Positions 1 through 9,971 are shown, counted from the stretch's first letter. The stretch is 64,000 nt of DNA from Candidatus Gemmiger avistercoris (GCA_019116705.1 DXBF01000054.1:1-64000), one strand, 5' to 3'. Notes: a model not told the origin generated them from the sequence alone. Made by a program: numbers and translations.

Positions 1-210
1 GGCGCAGTTCGGGAAAGAAACCGCATAGACCATACCCTCGGCGGCGATGCGGCCAGCCTTTTTGCTGGCGGTGGCCAGGCCCTGCTCGCGCAGGATCTCA
101 ATGGCCTTCTCGAAATCGCCCTCCGCCTGGGTCAGAGCCTTCTTGCATTCCATCATGCCGCAGTCGGTCTGGCGGCGCAGTTCCATAACGTCTTTTGCAG
201 AAATAGCCAT
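1..210 (-). CDS. tsf: Elongation factor Ts, N-terminal part (runs off the left edge)
   Basis: Reverse complement translates [59 protein letters not shown], typical EF-Ts N-terminus; lies directly downstream of rpsB. Confidence 0.95.
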   Translation of the reverse strand, partial: MAISAKDVMELRRQTDCGMMECKKALTQAEGDFEKAIEILREQGLATASKKAGRIAAEGMVYAVSFPNCA

Positions 211-253
211 GTTTCTATTGTCCTTTCTGTCTTGTACGCGTGTATGCTTGCGA

Positions 254-982
254 TCAGGCTTCGGCGCTCTCCGCGGCGGGGGCGGCGGGTTCTTCCTGAA
301 CGCCCTGCTTGCCTTCCAGCACGGCGTTCGCCATGGCGCCGGAGATCAGCTTGACGGCGCGGATGGCGTCGTCGTTGCCGGGGATCACGTAATCGATCTC
401 ATCGGGATCGCAGTTGGTATCCACGATGGCGACGATGGGGATGTGCAGCTTGCGGGCCTCGGAAACGGCGATACGCTCCTTGTGGGGGTCCACGATGAAC
501 ATGGCTTTCGGCAGGCTCTTCATGTTCTTGACGCCGCCCAGGTATTTATCCAGCTTGGCCATCTCGAGTTCGAGCTTGACAACTTCCTTCTTGGGCAGCA
601 GGTCGAACGTGCCGTCTTCCTGCATGGCTTTGAGCTGCTCCATACGGTCGATGCGCTTGCGGATGGTGCGGAAGTTAGTCAGCATACCGCCCAGCCAGCG
701 GGCATTGACGTAGTGCATGCCGCAGCGGGTAGCCTCGTCACGGATGGACTCCTGCGCCTGCTTCTTGGTGCCGACGAAGAGGATCTCGCCGCCCTCGGCT
801 GCGGTGTCGCGGACAAAGTTGTAAGCTTCATCCAGCTTTTTCACGGTCTTCTGCAGGTCGATGATATAGATGCCGTTGCGCTCGGTGAAGATGTACTTCG
901 CCATTTTGGGGTTCCAGCGGCGGGTCTGGTGACCGAAGTGGACGCCAGCCTCCAGAAGCTGCTTCATAGATACGACTGCCAT
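254..982 (-). CDS. rpsB: 30S ribosomal protein S2
   Basis: [41 protein letters not shown] signature. Confidence 0.98.
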   Translation of the reverse strand: MAVVSMKQLLEAGVHFGHQTRRWNPKMAKYIFTERNGIYIIDLQKTVKKLDEAYNFVRDTAAEGGEILFVGTKKQAQESIRDEATRCGMHYVNARWLGGMLTNFRTIRKRIDRMEQLKAMQEDGTFDLLPKKEVVKLELEMAKLDKYLGGVKNMKSLPKAMFIVDPHKERIAVSEARKLHIPIVAIVDTNCDPDEIDYVIPGNDDAIRAVKLISGAMANAVLEGKQGVQEEPAAPAAESAEA

Positions 983-1017
983 TGTTTGTTTCCTCCAATA
1001 AATTTAGTTTTACCCGC

Positions 1018-1082
1018 CGCATTGCGTTTTATGTTTCCTAACCCATTTTTGAAAAATGGGCACAAAAAAACAACGCAATGCG
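1018..1082 (-). promoter_or_regulatory. Structured rpsB 5' leader (long-range stem enclosing a hairpin)
   Basis: CGCATTGCGTT (1018-1028) is the exact reverse complement of AACGCAATGCG (1072-1082); inside it CCCATTTTT/AAAAATGGG (1042-1060). Confidence 0.5.
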
Positions 1083-1095
1083 TGTGTATTGCCGT

Positions 1096-1125
1096 AGTAT
1101 AATATCACATGTTTCCGCAAATTGC
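1096..1125 (-). promoter_or_regulatory. Putative sigma-A promoter of rpsB-tsf
   Basis: Reverse complement reads TTGCAA-N17-TATTAT, upstream of a ~110-nt leader. Confidence 0.55.
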
Positions 1126-1163
1126 AAGTACCTTTTTGCAAAAAGACGGAAAGTGCCTCGACA

Positions 1164-1814
1164 TTATGCAAAGTCCCGCCCCGTCTGGTCGTACAAATGG
1201 GTACGCAGCACCCGGCACTGCCAGGCGGGGGCGCCGCCAAGCCCCTGCAGATACTGCATGAGCAGCGCCGGGTTCAGGTTCAGCGCCTCGCCGGAGCCGC
1301 AGGGCAGCTGCACAGCAAAATGCAGCTGTTCCCCCTCGGCCTGCCAGTCGAGCCGGGGCAGATACGCTTTGAGATCCAGGGCCTTTTGGCCGCGTTTGGT
1401 CTTTTTGGTGACTTCGGCGGCGGGGGCCGCGTTGTAAGCTTCCAGCGCCGGGGCGCTGGAAAGAGGCATGGTGACCTCATAAACAGCCGCGGCGATCGCG
1501 CTGACCTTTTCTTCCGCGCGGGCCACTTTCGTGATCGTGATGCCCCGCGGCATCAGCGGCTGCAGCGCCGCCTGCCAGGCCGCGCCGTCGATCGTTTCCC
1601 GCTCGGTCTTTACTTCGCAGCTTTCGCACAGGCTCTCCTGCCCCAGTGACAGCGGGCAGGAAAAGGACAGGTAAATATGCGGGTTGAAGCCCTGGGTATA
1701 CCATACCGGCAGGCCGCTGATCTTGAGCAGACGGTGGAACACCCGCTGCAGGTCCAGCAGCGAGATATAGGCCGCTTCCCCTCGCTTTTCAAAAAAGATC
1801 CTTACTGTAGTCAA
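1164..1814 (-). CDS. TIGR03936/DUF2344 radical-SAM-linked protein
   Basis: VRIFFEKRGEAAYISLLDLQRVFHRLLKISGLPVWYTQGFNPHIYLSFSCPLSLG; follows the TIGR03960 radical SAM gene; likely TTG start. Confidence 0.85.
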   Translation of the reverse strand: MTTVRIFFEKRGEAAYISLLDLQRVFHRLLKISGLPVWYTQGFNPHIYLSFSCPLSLGQESLCESCEVKTERETIDGAAWQAALQPLMPRGITITKVARAEEKVSAIAAAVYEVTMPLSSAPALEAYNAAPAAEVTKKTKRGQKALDLKAYLPRLDWQAEGEQLHFAVQLPCGSGEALNLNPALLMQYLQGLGGAPAWQCRVLRTHLYDQTGRDFA

Positions 1815-3654
1815 AACACGGTCCTCCCAGCAGTTTATTGGCGCCGCAGCCGCTGCACTGACGGTTGCAGGGCTGCGTGGTCTCCGCCCTGAGCGCCTTT
1901 TCGTATTCCCGCACCAGATGGGCGTGGCTGACGCCCACGTCCAGATGATCCCACGGGGTCGCTTCGTCCGTCGCCATGGCGCGGTAGTTGTAAAAGTCCG
2001 GGTCGATGCCGCAGGCTTCAAAGGCCGCCATCCAGCGGTCATAGTCAAAATATTCCTCCCAGGTATCAAAGAACGCGCCGTTCTCAAACGCCGTTTCGAT
2101 CACGCGGCCCAGGCGGCGGTCCCCTTTGGCGAAAACGCCTTCCAGTACGCTGGTGGCGCTGTCGTGATAGTTGACCTTGACTTTGCGGGAGTGGACGCAG
2201 CTGAGCAGGTACTTCTGCTTTTCCCGCAGCGTTTCACGGCGGTCCTGCGCGCAGAACTGGAACGGCGTGTCCGGTTTGGGGACGAAGCAGGCCACGCTGA
2301 TGGTCACCTGAACGCTTTTGCCTTTCGGCCGGTCCGGGATCTGATAGAACAGGTCCACCACTTTCTGGGCGGTGTCCGCGATGCCTTTGATGTCCTCCAT
2401 CGTTTCGGTGGGAAGGCCCATCATGAAATACAGCTTGACCGACGTATAGCCTTCCGAAAAGGCGATCCGGCAGCCGCGCTCGATCTGTTCCCAGGTGACG
2501 TTTTTGTTGATGACATCGCGCAGCCGCTGGGTCCCGGCCTCCGCCGCGAAAGTCAGGCCGCTTTTGCGCACTTTGGAAGTTTTTTCGACAAGGGACTGAG
2601 AGAAGTTGTCCACCCGGAGCGACGGCAGCGCAAGGCTGACGTGATCCGCTTCGGCCCAGGCGTTCAGCTCGTCCAGGATCTCCTCCAGGCGGGAATGGTC
2701 GGAAGTGGAAAGGCTCATCAGGCTCAGCTCATCATAGCCGGTAGTGCGGCAAAGTTCCCGGGCGCTGTCGCTGATCAGTTTGGGGGAACGTTCCCGGAAC
2801 GGCCGGTAGATCTGTCCCGCCTGGCAGAAACGGCAGCCGCGCACGCAGCCGCGCAGCACTTCCACGCAGGCGCGGTCCTGCACGGTGCCCACCATGGGAA
2901 CGACAAAATTTTTCGGCGGTTCGTAATCGTCCATGTTTTTGACGATGGCTTTCGTTATGCGTGCCGGAACGCCGGGACGGTTCGGCGTCACCGATTCGAT
3001 GCGCCCGTCCGGCAGATACGCCACATCGTAGAACGACGGCACATATACGCCGGGGATCTTTGCCAGTTCCAGCAGCAGCGTTTCTTTGTTCCACCCCTGC
3101 TTTTTCCCGCGCTCCACCACGGCGCAGATCTCCTGCAGCATCTGTTCGCCTTCGCCCAGCTGCATCACGTCAAAAAAGTCCGCCACAGGCTCCGCGTTGC
3201 AGACGCAGGGGCCGCCCGCGATGACCAGCGGCCAGCTTGCGTCCCGGTCCGCAGCGCGCAGCGGGATGCCTGCCAGACGCAGCATGGCCAGCACGTTCGT
3301 GTAACACAGTTCGTATTCCAGCGAAAAACCCACGATGTCGAATGCTGTCAGCGGGTCTTTGCTTTCCAGGCAGTACAGCGGGATCCCCAGCCGTTCCATC
3401 TGCTCCTTCATATCCGTCCATGGCATAAAGGCGCGCTCACACCACCAGTTTTCGTGCCGGTTGAGCAGATCGTAGAGGATCTTTTCCCCCAGGAAGGACA
3501 TGCCGATCTCGTAGGTGTCCGGGAAGCAGAAAGCCATCCGCACATCCACTTTGTTTTTGTCTTTATAAATGCTGCCCGGTTCGCCGCCGGTATAACGGCC
3601 CGGTTTCTGCACAAGGCTCAGCGCCTCTTTGAATGTTGGGGAAAATTCCGCCAT
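1789..3654 (-). CDS. TIGR03960-family B12-binding/radical SAM protein
   Basis: MAEFSPTFKEALSLVQKPGRYTGGE..., CVRGCRFCQAGQIYRPFRERS radical SAM motif. Confidence 0.9.
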   Translation of the reverse strand: MAEFSPTFKEALSLVQKPGRYTGGEPGSIYKDKNKVDVRMAFCFPDTYEIGMSFLGEKILYDLLNRHENWWCERAFMPWTDMKEQMERLGIPLYCLESKDPLTAFDIVGFSLEYELCYTNVLAMLRLAGIPLRAADRDASWPLVIAGGPCVCNAEPVADFFDVMQLGEGEQMLQEICAVVERGKKQGWNKETLLLELAKIPGVYVPSFYDVAYLPDGRIESVTPNRPGVPARITKAIVKNMDDYEPPKNFVVPMVGTVQDRACVEVLRGCVRGCRFCQAGQIYRPFRERSPKLISDSARELCRTTGYDELSLMSLSTSDHSRLEEILDELNAWAEADHVSLALPSLRVDNFSQSLVEKTSKVRKSGLTFAAEAGTQRLRDVINKNVTWEQIERGCRIAFSEGYTSVKLYFMMGLPTETMEDIKGIADTAQKVVDLFYQIPDRPKGKSVQVTISVACFVPKPDTPFQFCAQDRRETLREKQKYLLSCVHSRKVKVNYHDSATSVLEGVFAKGDRRLGRVIETAFENGAFFDTWEEYFDYDRWMAAFEACGIDPDFYNYRAMATDEATPWDHLDVGVSHAHLVREYEKALRAETTQPCNRQCSGCGANKLLGGPCFDYSKDLF

Positions 3655-3724
3655 TTTCGTGAACCATCCTTGTTGTTGAATTGTTTTTATTGTACCGTAT
3701 GCGACCGGGAAATGCAACCTTCCG

Positions 3725-4186
3725 TTACCAGTAGCGGAAGGCGCGCAGCATCCTTGCACCGTCCAGGCCCGGCAGCGGCAAAAGATTCATGCCGCCTACC
3801 AGCAGGTTGACGCTGGCGAACCAGTACCCCAGGTAACTGCAGGCCCCTGTCAGTTCCATTCCTCCCAGCACAGCACAGCTTGCCAGCAAGTTGCACAGCG
3901 GGCCCGCGGCGGCCAGCAGGAACTCACGCTGCGGGGTGAGCGGGACGCCGCGCAGCCGCAGACAGACGCCGCCCAGGGAGATCTGCAGGTCCGGCCAGTA
4001 GCCCCACTGCCAGCGGAACATCAACACATGCCCGCTCTCGTGCAACACAGCGCAGAGCAGGCTGATCCGCACCAGCCCCGCGCCGTCCAGTGCCAGTGCA
4101 AAACAGAGGATGAACAGCACCGCCAGCGGCGCGCGCACGCGGATGCGCAGGCTACGACGCCGCCTGCAGGACCTCGGATGGATCAT
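3725..4186 (-). CDS. M50 site-2 protease, SpoIVFB-like
   Basis: HESGH zinc motif in a hydrophobic protein, NLLPLPGLDGARM C-terminal motif; overlaps the M23 gene. Confidence 0.8.
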   Translation of the reverse strand: MIHPRSCRRRRSLRIRVRAPLAVLFILCFALALDGAGLVRISLLCAVLHESGHVLMFRWQWGYWPDLQISLGGVCLRLRGVPLTPQREFLLAAAGPLCNLLASCAVLGGMELTGACSYLGYWFASVNLLVGGMNLLPLPGLDGARMLRAFRYW

Positions 4187-4943
4187 AACGCAGCCCCTCG
4201 TGCAGAATCTCAAAATGCAGGTGCGGCCCGGTGGCGTTCCCCGTTTCCCCCACCGTACCCAACATCTCCCCGGCGCTGACGGGCTGGCCGCTGCGCACAA
4301 AGACATACTGCATATGCGCGTACAGTGTCTCGTCCCCATCCGCATGCAGGATGCGCACATAATTGCCGTAGCTGCTGTGCACACCGGCATAGCGCACCAC
4401 GCCGTCGGCTGCTGCGGAGATCGGGGCGCCTTCCGCCGCCGCCAGATCGTTACCGAGGTGAAAATCCGAGCCGGAACCGCCCATGGGATCGGTCCGCCAG
4501 CCATATCCCGAAGTCCGGGCGCTCCCGCCGCCCGGCAACGGGCAACAGAGTGCAAAGTCCGGCAGATAGCTTTCTTCCCTTGCGCCGGAAGGTATTGCCT
4601 GCGCCTTTGCATGGGCAGTACGCGCCGCCGTTTGCGCCGCTTCTGCCCCGAACGCGGCAAAGCCGTTGTTGAAGGTCTCGATCACATCTTCGGTAAATTT
4701 GGCCAGATTACGCCCCTGCGCCAGAAAAAGTTCCTGCTCAGGCTGCATTGCCGTCTCGAATGCGGTCCGCAGCCGGGGCAAAATGGGCCATTCCATGGAT
4801 CGTGCGCACAGTGTAAGCCCCACGGCCGCCAGACAGAGCAGGATCTGCGCCCATAAGACCAGATTTTCTTCACTTTTGCGCTTCTTTCGGTTCTTCTTGC
4901 GGGGGATCGCGGCCTGCGGCGGCGCGCCGGTTTCTTCCCACAT
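4152..4943 (-). CDS. M23/LytM peptidase-domain membrane protein, SpoIVFA-like
   Basis: N-terminal TM; FHLGNDLAAAEGAPISAAADGVV and GPHLHFEIL LytM motifs; strong SD; overlaps the M50 gene. Confidence 0.8.
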   Translation of the reverse strand: MWEETGAPPQAAIPRKKNRKKRKSEENLVLWAQILLCLAAVGLTLCARSMEWPILPRLRTAFETAMQPEQELFLAQGRNLAKFTEDVIETFNNGFAAFGAEAAQTAARTAHAKAQAIPSGAREESYLPDFALCCPLPGGGSARTSGYGWRTDPMGGSGSDFHLGNDLAAAEGAPISAAADGVVRYAGVHSSYGNYVRILHADGDETLYAHMQYVFVRSGQPVSAGEMLGTVGETGNATGPHLHFEILHEGLRYDPSEVLQAAS

Positions 4944-4988
4944 GGCAAACACCTCCTTTTGCATGTATACGAGGAGGGACTAAAAAAT

Positions 4989-5020
4989 ATCCGTGCCGGT
5001 CCCCAAGGACCGGCACGGAT
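4989..5020 (-). terminator. Intrinsic terminator
   Basis: ATCCGTGCCGGTCC-CCAA-GGACCGGCACGGAT followed on the minus strand by ATATTTTTTA. Confidence 0.85.
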
Positions 5021-5033
5021 CTGTGCAGTCAGA

Positions 5034-5414
5034 TCACGCGCCCAGCGCGTTATGCAACATCGTCAAACGCTCCTGCAGGAGCTTCTGCGGTTTGGCGAAC
5101 AGCCCCAGCCCCTTGACCTCCATGGTGCATTCCAGGCTGGTGGAGTCGCCGCCCCCCAGCAGGATCGCCGTGAATGTGCCGGAAACCTTCCCGTTTTGGA
5201 AGTTGCAGCTCAGGCTGCGCGGTTTTTCACGCCGGGTAAATTCCATCTCGGTGGTACTGCCGTCGGTGTGGCGTTCCACCACACGGCGTCCGCCGTTGCT
5301 CTCCTCATAATCGCGCACGTCCTTGCGCCAGCCGTTGAGGGTGGGCTTGGTCAGGTAAAGCCAGACCTTGCTGGGATCGCAGGAAAAATTTTCGGTAACA
5401 ACACACGTTTTCAT
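5034..5414 (-). CDS. SRPBCC-like protein
   Basis: MKTCVVTENFSCDPSKVWLYLTKPTLNGWRKDVRDYEE...; START-like layout. Confidence 0.6.
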   Translation of the reverse strand: MKTCVVTENFSCDPSKVWLYLTKPTLNGWRKDVRDYEESNGGRRVVERHTDGSTTEMEFTRREKPRSLSCNFQNGKVSGTFTAILLGGGDSTSLECTMEVKGLGLFAKPQKLLQERLTMLHNALGA

Positions 5415-5438
5415 AATGCGGAGGAGTCCTTTCTGGTT

Positions 5439-7646
5439 TTACTTTTTGCTGCGGCCAAAGAGATTCTGCCACAGCCCCGTGCGGGCAGGCCGCAGCGAGG
5501 AGGTCTGCCGTCCGCCCGGTTTTGTCCCGGCCTTTTTGGCGACCACCTTGGCCGCGGCCGGTTTGGGCTTATCCTGCTCCATGACGAACCCGTCTTTAAA
5601 GTAGCCGAACATCGCCATTTGGCTGTCTACCGGCGGCTGCCCCGGAGCAGGCTTTACTTTGGTATAAGAGCCGTCCGGCTGCATCTCACGCGCGTTGACG
5701 GTATCGCGAAGCTGCAGATCCAGGATGCCGCGCAGCTTTTTGGCGATCGCGGGATCGTCCACCCGCACGCCTACCTCTACGCGGCGTTCGGTGTTGCGGG
5801 TCAGGAAGTCGCCCGATGCGATATAGATGCGCATATTGTCCCCGCTGCCGAAGCAGTAAATACGGGAATGCTCCAGGTAACGCCCCACGATACTGCGGAT
5901 GTGCACATTTTCGGTGCGGCCCGGCACACCGGCCCGCACGCAGCAGATCCCGCGCACGATCATGTCTACCCGCACACCGGCGCAGCTTGCCTCGCTGATC
6001 TTGGCGATGATCTGCGGGTCGTTGATGGAATTGTTTTTCAGGATGATAGAGGCCGGTTTGCCCTGCATGGCCAGCGCGATCTGGCGATCCATCTCCTCCA
6101 GCAGCACCGTTTTGAACCGAAGCGGCGCGACCAGCATGGTGTCCGCTTCGCTGGTCAGCCGCTGCAGCGCCATGTTGTTGAACACTGCGTTGGCTTCCTC
6201 GCCGATGCTCTGGCGGGTGGTGATGAACGAAAGATCGGTGTACAGCTCGCTGGTCTTTTCGTTGTAGTTGCCGGTGCCGATCTGGGTCAGATAGTGGTAT
6301 TTTCCATCCACGCGGCTGGTGATCAATGTCAGCTTGGAATGGACTTTGTAGTCGTCGAAACCGTACAGCACCGTGCACCCGGCATCCTGCAGCTGCTTGG
6401 ACCAGTCGATGTTGTTCTGCTCGTCAAAGCGTGCACGGAGTTCGACCATCGCCACGACTTCCTTGCCGTTTTCGGCGGCGTTGATCAGCGCGCTGACGAT
6501 CTGGGAGTCGCTGGCCATGCGGTACAGCGTCATCTTGATGGAGACAACGTTGGGGTCGGCGCCGGCACGCAGCAGCATTCGGATAAAGGGGCGGATGCTC
6601 TGGTAAGGGTAGGCCAGCAACACATCATGCTTGCGCACTTCGGTATAAAGGTCGTACCCCGCCGGCGCCTGCATCGGCCGGGCCACCGGGTAAAACATCT
6701 CCCCGTGTCCGCCGTCGTTGGCGATACGGCTTGCCAGCTTGAAAAGACAGCCGGTATCCAGCGGCGAAGTCTGCGCATAACAGCGGGAAGCCGGGACCAC
6801 CAGCTTGTCCCGCAGGAACTTGGCGATCTCTTGCGGCGCTTCGGGCCAGAACTGCAGGCGGACGGCCGCCAGTTTGCGGCGCTTTTTCAGCAGTTCGCTC
6901 ATTACGTCGCGGAAGTCGATGTCATGGTCCATCATGCCTTCATCGACGGTGATGTCGGCGTTACGGGTCACGCGGAACAGGCATTGTTTCTGAATGGTGC
7001 TGGTATTGAAAATCGCGGCGGCGTAATGCGCAACCAATTCTTCAATAAAAGCAAAACAGGTCGTCTCGCCGTCTTTGATGAAAAGCACCCGCTCAAAGCG
7101 GTTGCTTACCGGGACGATGCCGAAACTGACGCCGTCGCCTTTGTTATAAAGCTGGGCGATGTAATAGATGTCCTTGTTGTTGAGGAACGGGAACGGATGG
7201 CGCGAGTCCACGATCTGCGGGCTGAGCAGCGGCAGAAGTTCCCGGTGAAAATATGTTTTCCAGAAATGTTCCTGCTGTTTGCTCAGCTTGGCAAAGTCCA
7301 CCTTTTTGTAACCGGCGTCCGCCAGCTGCCCGACCAGGTGCTGAAAATATTTGTCGCACTTGGCCTGCAGTTCGGCGACGCGGGGCGTGATGGCCGCGAT
7401 CTGTTCGGAAGCCGTCATGTGGGTGACCACATCCGGCTTGTTGTTCTTGAGCAGGGTCTGGTCATACAGAGAGCCGACGCGGACCATAAAGAACTCGTCC
7501 ATATTGCTGCCGAAGATCGCCGCAAATTTCAGGCGTTCCCCCAGCGGCACATTCTTTTCCTTGGCCAGCGCCAGTACGCGGCTGTCGAAATCGAGCCAGC
7601 TCAATTCTCGATTGATGAAAATACTTTCGGACTTTTGCTTTTCCAA
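5439..7646 (-). CDS. ppk1: Polyphosphate kinase 1
   Basis: FINRELSWLDFDSRVLALAKE..., TQIGTGNYNEKTSELYTDLSF, IYIASGDFLTRNTERRVEVGVRV. Confidence 0.97.
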   Translation of the reverse strand: MEKQKSESIFINRELSWLDFDSRVLALAKEKNVPLGERLKFAAIFGSNMDEFFMVRVGSLYDQTLLKNNKPDVVTHMTASEQIAAITPRVAELQAKCDKYFQHLVGQLADAGYKKVDFAKLSKQQEHFWKTYFHRELLPLLSPQIVDSRHPFPFLNNKDIYYIAQLYNKGDGVSFGIVPVSNRFERVLFIKDGETTCFAFIEELVAHYAAAIFNTSTIQKQCLFRVTRNADITVDEGMMDHDIDFRDVMSELLKKRRKLAAVRLQFWPEAPQEIAKFLRDKLVVPASRCYAQTSPLDTGCLFKLASRIANDGGHGEMFYPVARPMQAPAGYDLYTEVRKHDVLLAYPYQSIRPFIRMLLRAGADPNVVSIKMTLYRMASDSQIVSALINAAENGKEVVAMVELRARFDEQNNIDWSKQLQDAGCTVLYGFDDYKVHSKLTLITSRVDGKYHYLTQIGTGNYNEKTSELYTDLSFITTRQSIGEEANAVFNNMALQRLTSEADTMLVAPLRFKTVLLEEMDRQIALAMQGKPASIILKNNSINDPQIIAKISEASCAGVRVDMIVRGICCVRAGVPGRTENVHIRSIVGRYLEHSRIYCFGSGDNMRIYIASGDFLTRNTERRVEVGVRVDDPAIAKKLRGILDLQLRDTVNAREMQPDGSYTKVKPAPGQPPVDSQMAMFGYFKDGFVMEQDKPKPAAAKVVAKKAGTKPGGRQTSSLRPARTGLWQNLFGRSKK

Positions 7647-7662
7647 ATCCTGTTCCTCCCTG

Positions 7663-8064
7663 TTATTTTGTGCCCGGGGATTCCTGCGTGCCGACTGTGG
7701 CCAGCCCCGCCCAGCTTTCGGTCATGCGGGCCGATATTCCCTTCACTTCATCCAGTTCTGCAAGCGAAGCAAAGGGGCCGTGTTCTTCCCGGTAGGCAAT
7801 GATGGCGGCCGCTTTGGCCGGCCCGATCCCCGGCAGTTCAGCCAGCGCTTCGGCGTCAGCGGTGTTGACGTTGACCGGCCCGGCAGCATCGTCCGCCTGT
7901 GTGGGTTCGTCCTGCGTGGAGGCGGGCGGCTGGTACGGCGCTGCAGGGGCCCGAAACTGCCAGATCGGTGCGATCAGAAACAGAGCGCCCCACAAGATTA
8001 CGCCGGCAGCCGCAACCACCGCAGCGGCCAGAAGGCGGTCTATGCGACACCCGCTTTTCTTCAC
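7663..8064 (-). CDS. ComEA-like helix-hairpin-helix protein
   Basis: TM segment then VNVNTADAEALAELPGIGPAKAAAIIAYREEHGPFASLAELDEVKGI; GTG start likely. Confidence 0.85.
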   Translation of the reverse strand: MKKSGCRIDRLLAAAVVAAAGVILWGALFLIAPIWQFRAPAAPYQPPASTQDEPTQADDAAGPVNVNTADAEALAELPGIGPAKAAAIIAYREEHGPFASLAELDEVKGISARMTESWAGLATVGTQESPGTK

Positions 8065-8156
8065 GATAAAGACTCCATTTCTGATTTTATGCTTATTATA
8101 GCATGGCTCTCTTGAAAATGCACTCAAAATCTTGTCTTTTACGCAAAATATACCGC

Positions 8157-8426
8157 TTACTGACAACGGCGCCTGCTTCCCGGCCGGACCGGATCCGTTT
8201 CCACATCGGTCATGATCGCATCCACGCCGATTTTTTTGATGGAATGCCAGGGAATGACCAGGTCTTCGTCATAGCCCATCAGGCCAAAAAAGTGGCTGCG
8301 TCCCCGCAGCACCACGGATTGCAGCGCGGCGTTGCCCTCATCAAAAATCACGTCATCGATCCGCCCCAGCTTTTCTCCCGTCTGGATCTGGATCACATCC
8401 TTTTCGCTCAATTCACGCAGAGTCAT
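8157..8426 (-). CDS. YlmC/YmxH-family PRC-barrel sporulation protein
   Basis: MTLRELSEKDVIQIQTGEKLGRIDDVIFDEGNAALQSVVLRG. Confidence 0.8.
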   Translation of the reverse strand: MTLRELSEKDVIQIQTGEKLGRIDDVIFDEGNAALQSVVLRGRSHFFGLMGYDEDLVIPWHSIKKIGVDAIMTDVETDPVRPGSRRRCQ

Positions 8427-8541
8427 TCCGGGCACCTCCTCTCGACGTTTCATTGTATGCAGAGAAAAAGCGATTGTTTACCGGCGGCTTTCTGTGTATA
8501 ATAGAAACAGCGAATCCATTGACCGGGAGGAAACGACTCTT

Positions 8542-9153
8542 ATGTATAAAAACATCCTGTTCGACTTCGGGGGCGTTGTTGTGGATTTCAACCCCCGCAA
8601 TTTTCTGATGGACCGTTTTATGAACAAGCACGCCGAAGAAGTCGTGTATGACCTCACTTTCGGCAGTCAGGAATGGCTGGATCTGGACCGCGGCGTCATC
8701 ACCCGCGAGGAAGCCAACCGCCTGATGATGGAGAATGCCGCTCACGTCAACCGTGAATTTGAAGTGCGCACCGTTATTGAAGAATGGGCTTCCATGCTGC
8801 GCACAAAAAAAACGACGGTCCGCACCATGAAAGAACTGAAAGCGGGCGGCTACCATTTGTTTTACCTGACGAACATCCCCACGGATATTATGGACGAGCT
8901 CCGGCAGCGCGACTGGTTTGCGCTTTTTGACGGAGGGGTAGCCTCCTGTGACGTACATTTATGCAAGCCGGAGCCGGAGATCTATACGACGCTGATGCGG
9001 CGGTACGGCCTGGCCTATGACGAGTCCATTTTTGTGGACGACAGCAAGACCAATGCCCAGGCCGCTTACAACCTGGGCATCACCGGGATCTTATACAAAA
9101 ATCCGAAATCTTTCCAGCGCGCGCTGCGGGCCTGCGGCATTGCCCTGGAATGA
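8542..9153 (+). CDS. HAD-family hydrolase
   Basis: MYKNILFDFGGVVVDFNPRNF, CKPEPEIYTTLMRRYG, FVDDSKTNAQAA. Confidence 0.92.
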   Translation: MYKNILFDFGGVVVDFNPRNFLMDRFMNKHAEEVVYDLTFGSQEWLDLDRGVITREEANRLMMENAAHVNREFEVRTVIEEWASMLRTKKTTVRTMKELKAGGYHLFYLTNIPTDIMDELRQRDWFALFDGGVASCDVHLCKPEPEIYTTLMRRYGLAYDESIFVDDSKTNAQAAYNLGITGILYKNPKSFQRALRACGIALE

Positions 9154-9163
9154 ACCTGCCCCA

Positions 9164-9193
9164 CCCCGCCGGCAAAGAAGCCGGCGGGGTTTT
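9164..9193 (+). terminator. Intrinsic terminator
   Basis: CCCCGCCGGC-AAAGAA-GCCGGCGGGG-TTTT. Confidence 0.85.
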
Positions 9194-9971
9194 AGTTGGC
9201 GGCGATCTGTTCTTTGATCTGGCGCAGCGCGCCTTTTTCCAGCCGGCTGACCTGTGCCTGACTGATGCCGATCTCCCGTGCGACCTGCATCTGTGTTTTT
9301 CCGTTCAGGTAGCGCAGGGCGATGATGCGCCGTTCCCGCGGTGAAAGCGCCTTGACGGTATCACGGAACATGATGTCGCTGATCCAGCTTTCTTCCCCTG
9401 TCGCGTCGTGCAGCTGGTCCATAAGTGCCAGGCTGTCCTCCCCGTCCGAATAGATCGGTTCATACAGGCTGGCCGGCTCTACTACCGATTCCAGCGCCAT
9501 GGCCACATTTTCCGGCGATGCCCCCACCTGTGCGGCAATCTCGGAGACCCGTGGCTCGCGCCCTTCCCTTTTTTGCAATTCCTCTCGCGCCCGCATGGCA
9601 TGGTAAGCGAGATCCCGGATGGAACGGCTGACCCGCACCGTGTTGTTATCCCGCAGGAAACGGCGGATCTCCCCTACGATCATGGGGACCCCATAAGTGG
9701 AAAAGCGCACGTTCAGGGCGGGGTCAAAGTTGTCGATCGCTTTGATAAGACCGATGCACCCCACCTGAAACAGATCGTCCGGATTTTCTCCCCTGTTGGA
9801 AAATTTCTGTACGACACTGAGTACCAGACGCAGGTTGCCCCGGATCATTTCCTGCCGCGCCTGCGCGTCCCCGGTCCGGGCGGCGCGGATCAGGGCGCTT
9901 TTTTCCGCCTCGCTCAAGACCGGGAGTTGTGAGGTGTCCACACCGCACAATTCCACCTTCCCTGGATACAT
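9192..9971 (-). CDS. sigG: Sporulation sigma factor SigG
   Basis: KVELCGVDTSQLPVLSEAEK (SigG-type N-terminus), sigma-70 regions 2-4. Confidence 0.93.
   Translation of the reverse strand: MYPGKVELCGVDTSQLPVLSEAEKSALIRAARTGDAQARQEMIRGNLRLVLSVVQKFSNRGENPDDLFQVGCIGLIKAIDNFDPALNVRFSTYGVPMIVGEIRRFLRDNNTVRVSRSIRDLAYHAMRAREELQKREGREPRVSEIAAQVGASPENVAMALESVVEPASLYEPIYSDGEDSLALMDQLHDATGEESWISDIMFRDTVKALSPRERRIIALRYLNGKTQMQVAREIGISQAQVSRLEKGALRQIKEQIAAN

Noticed and set aside
1918-3810. 630-aa plus-strand ORF opposite the TIGR03960 gene
   Set aside because: Same antisense shadow effect; the minus strand has clear radical SAM motifs
4959-7802. 947-aa plus-strand ORF opposite ppk1
   Set aside because: Antisense shadow ORF caused by high GC3; His/Gln/Val-rich translation with no recognisable domain, while the minus strand clearly encodes polyphosphate kinase
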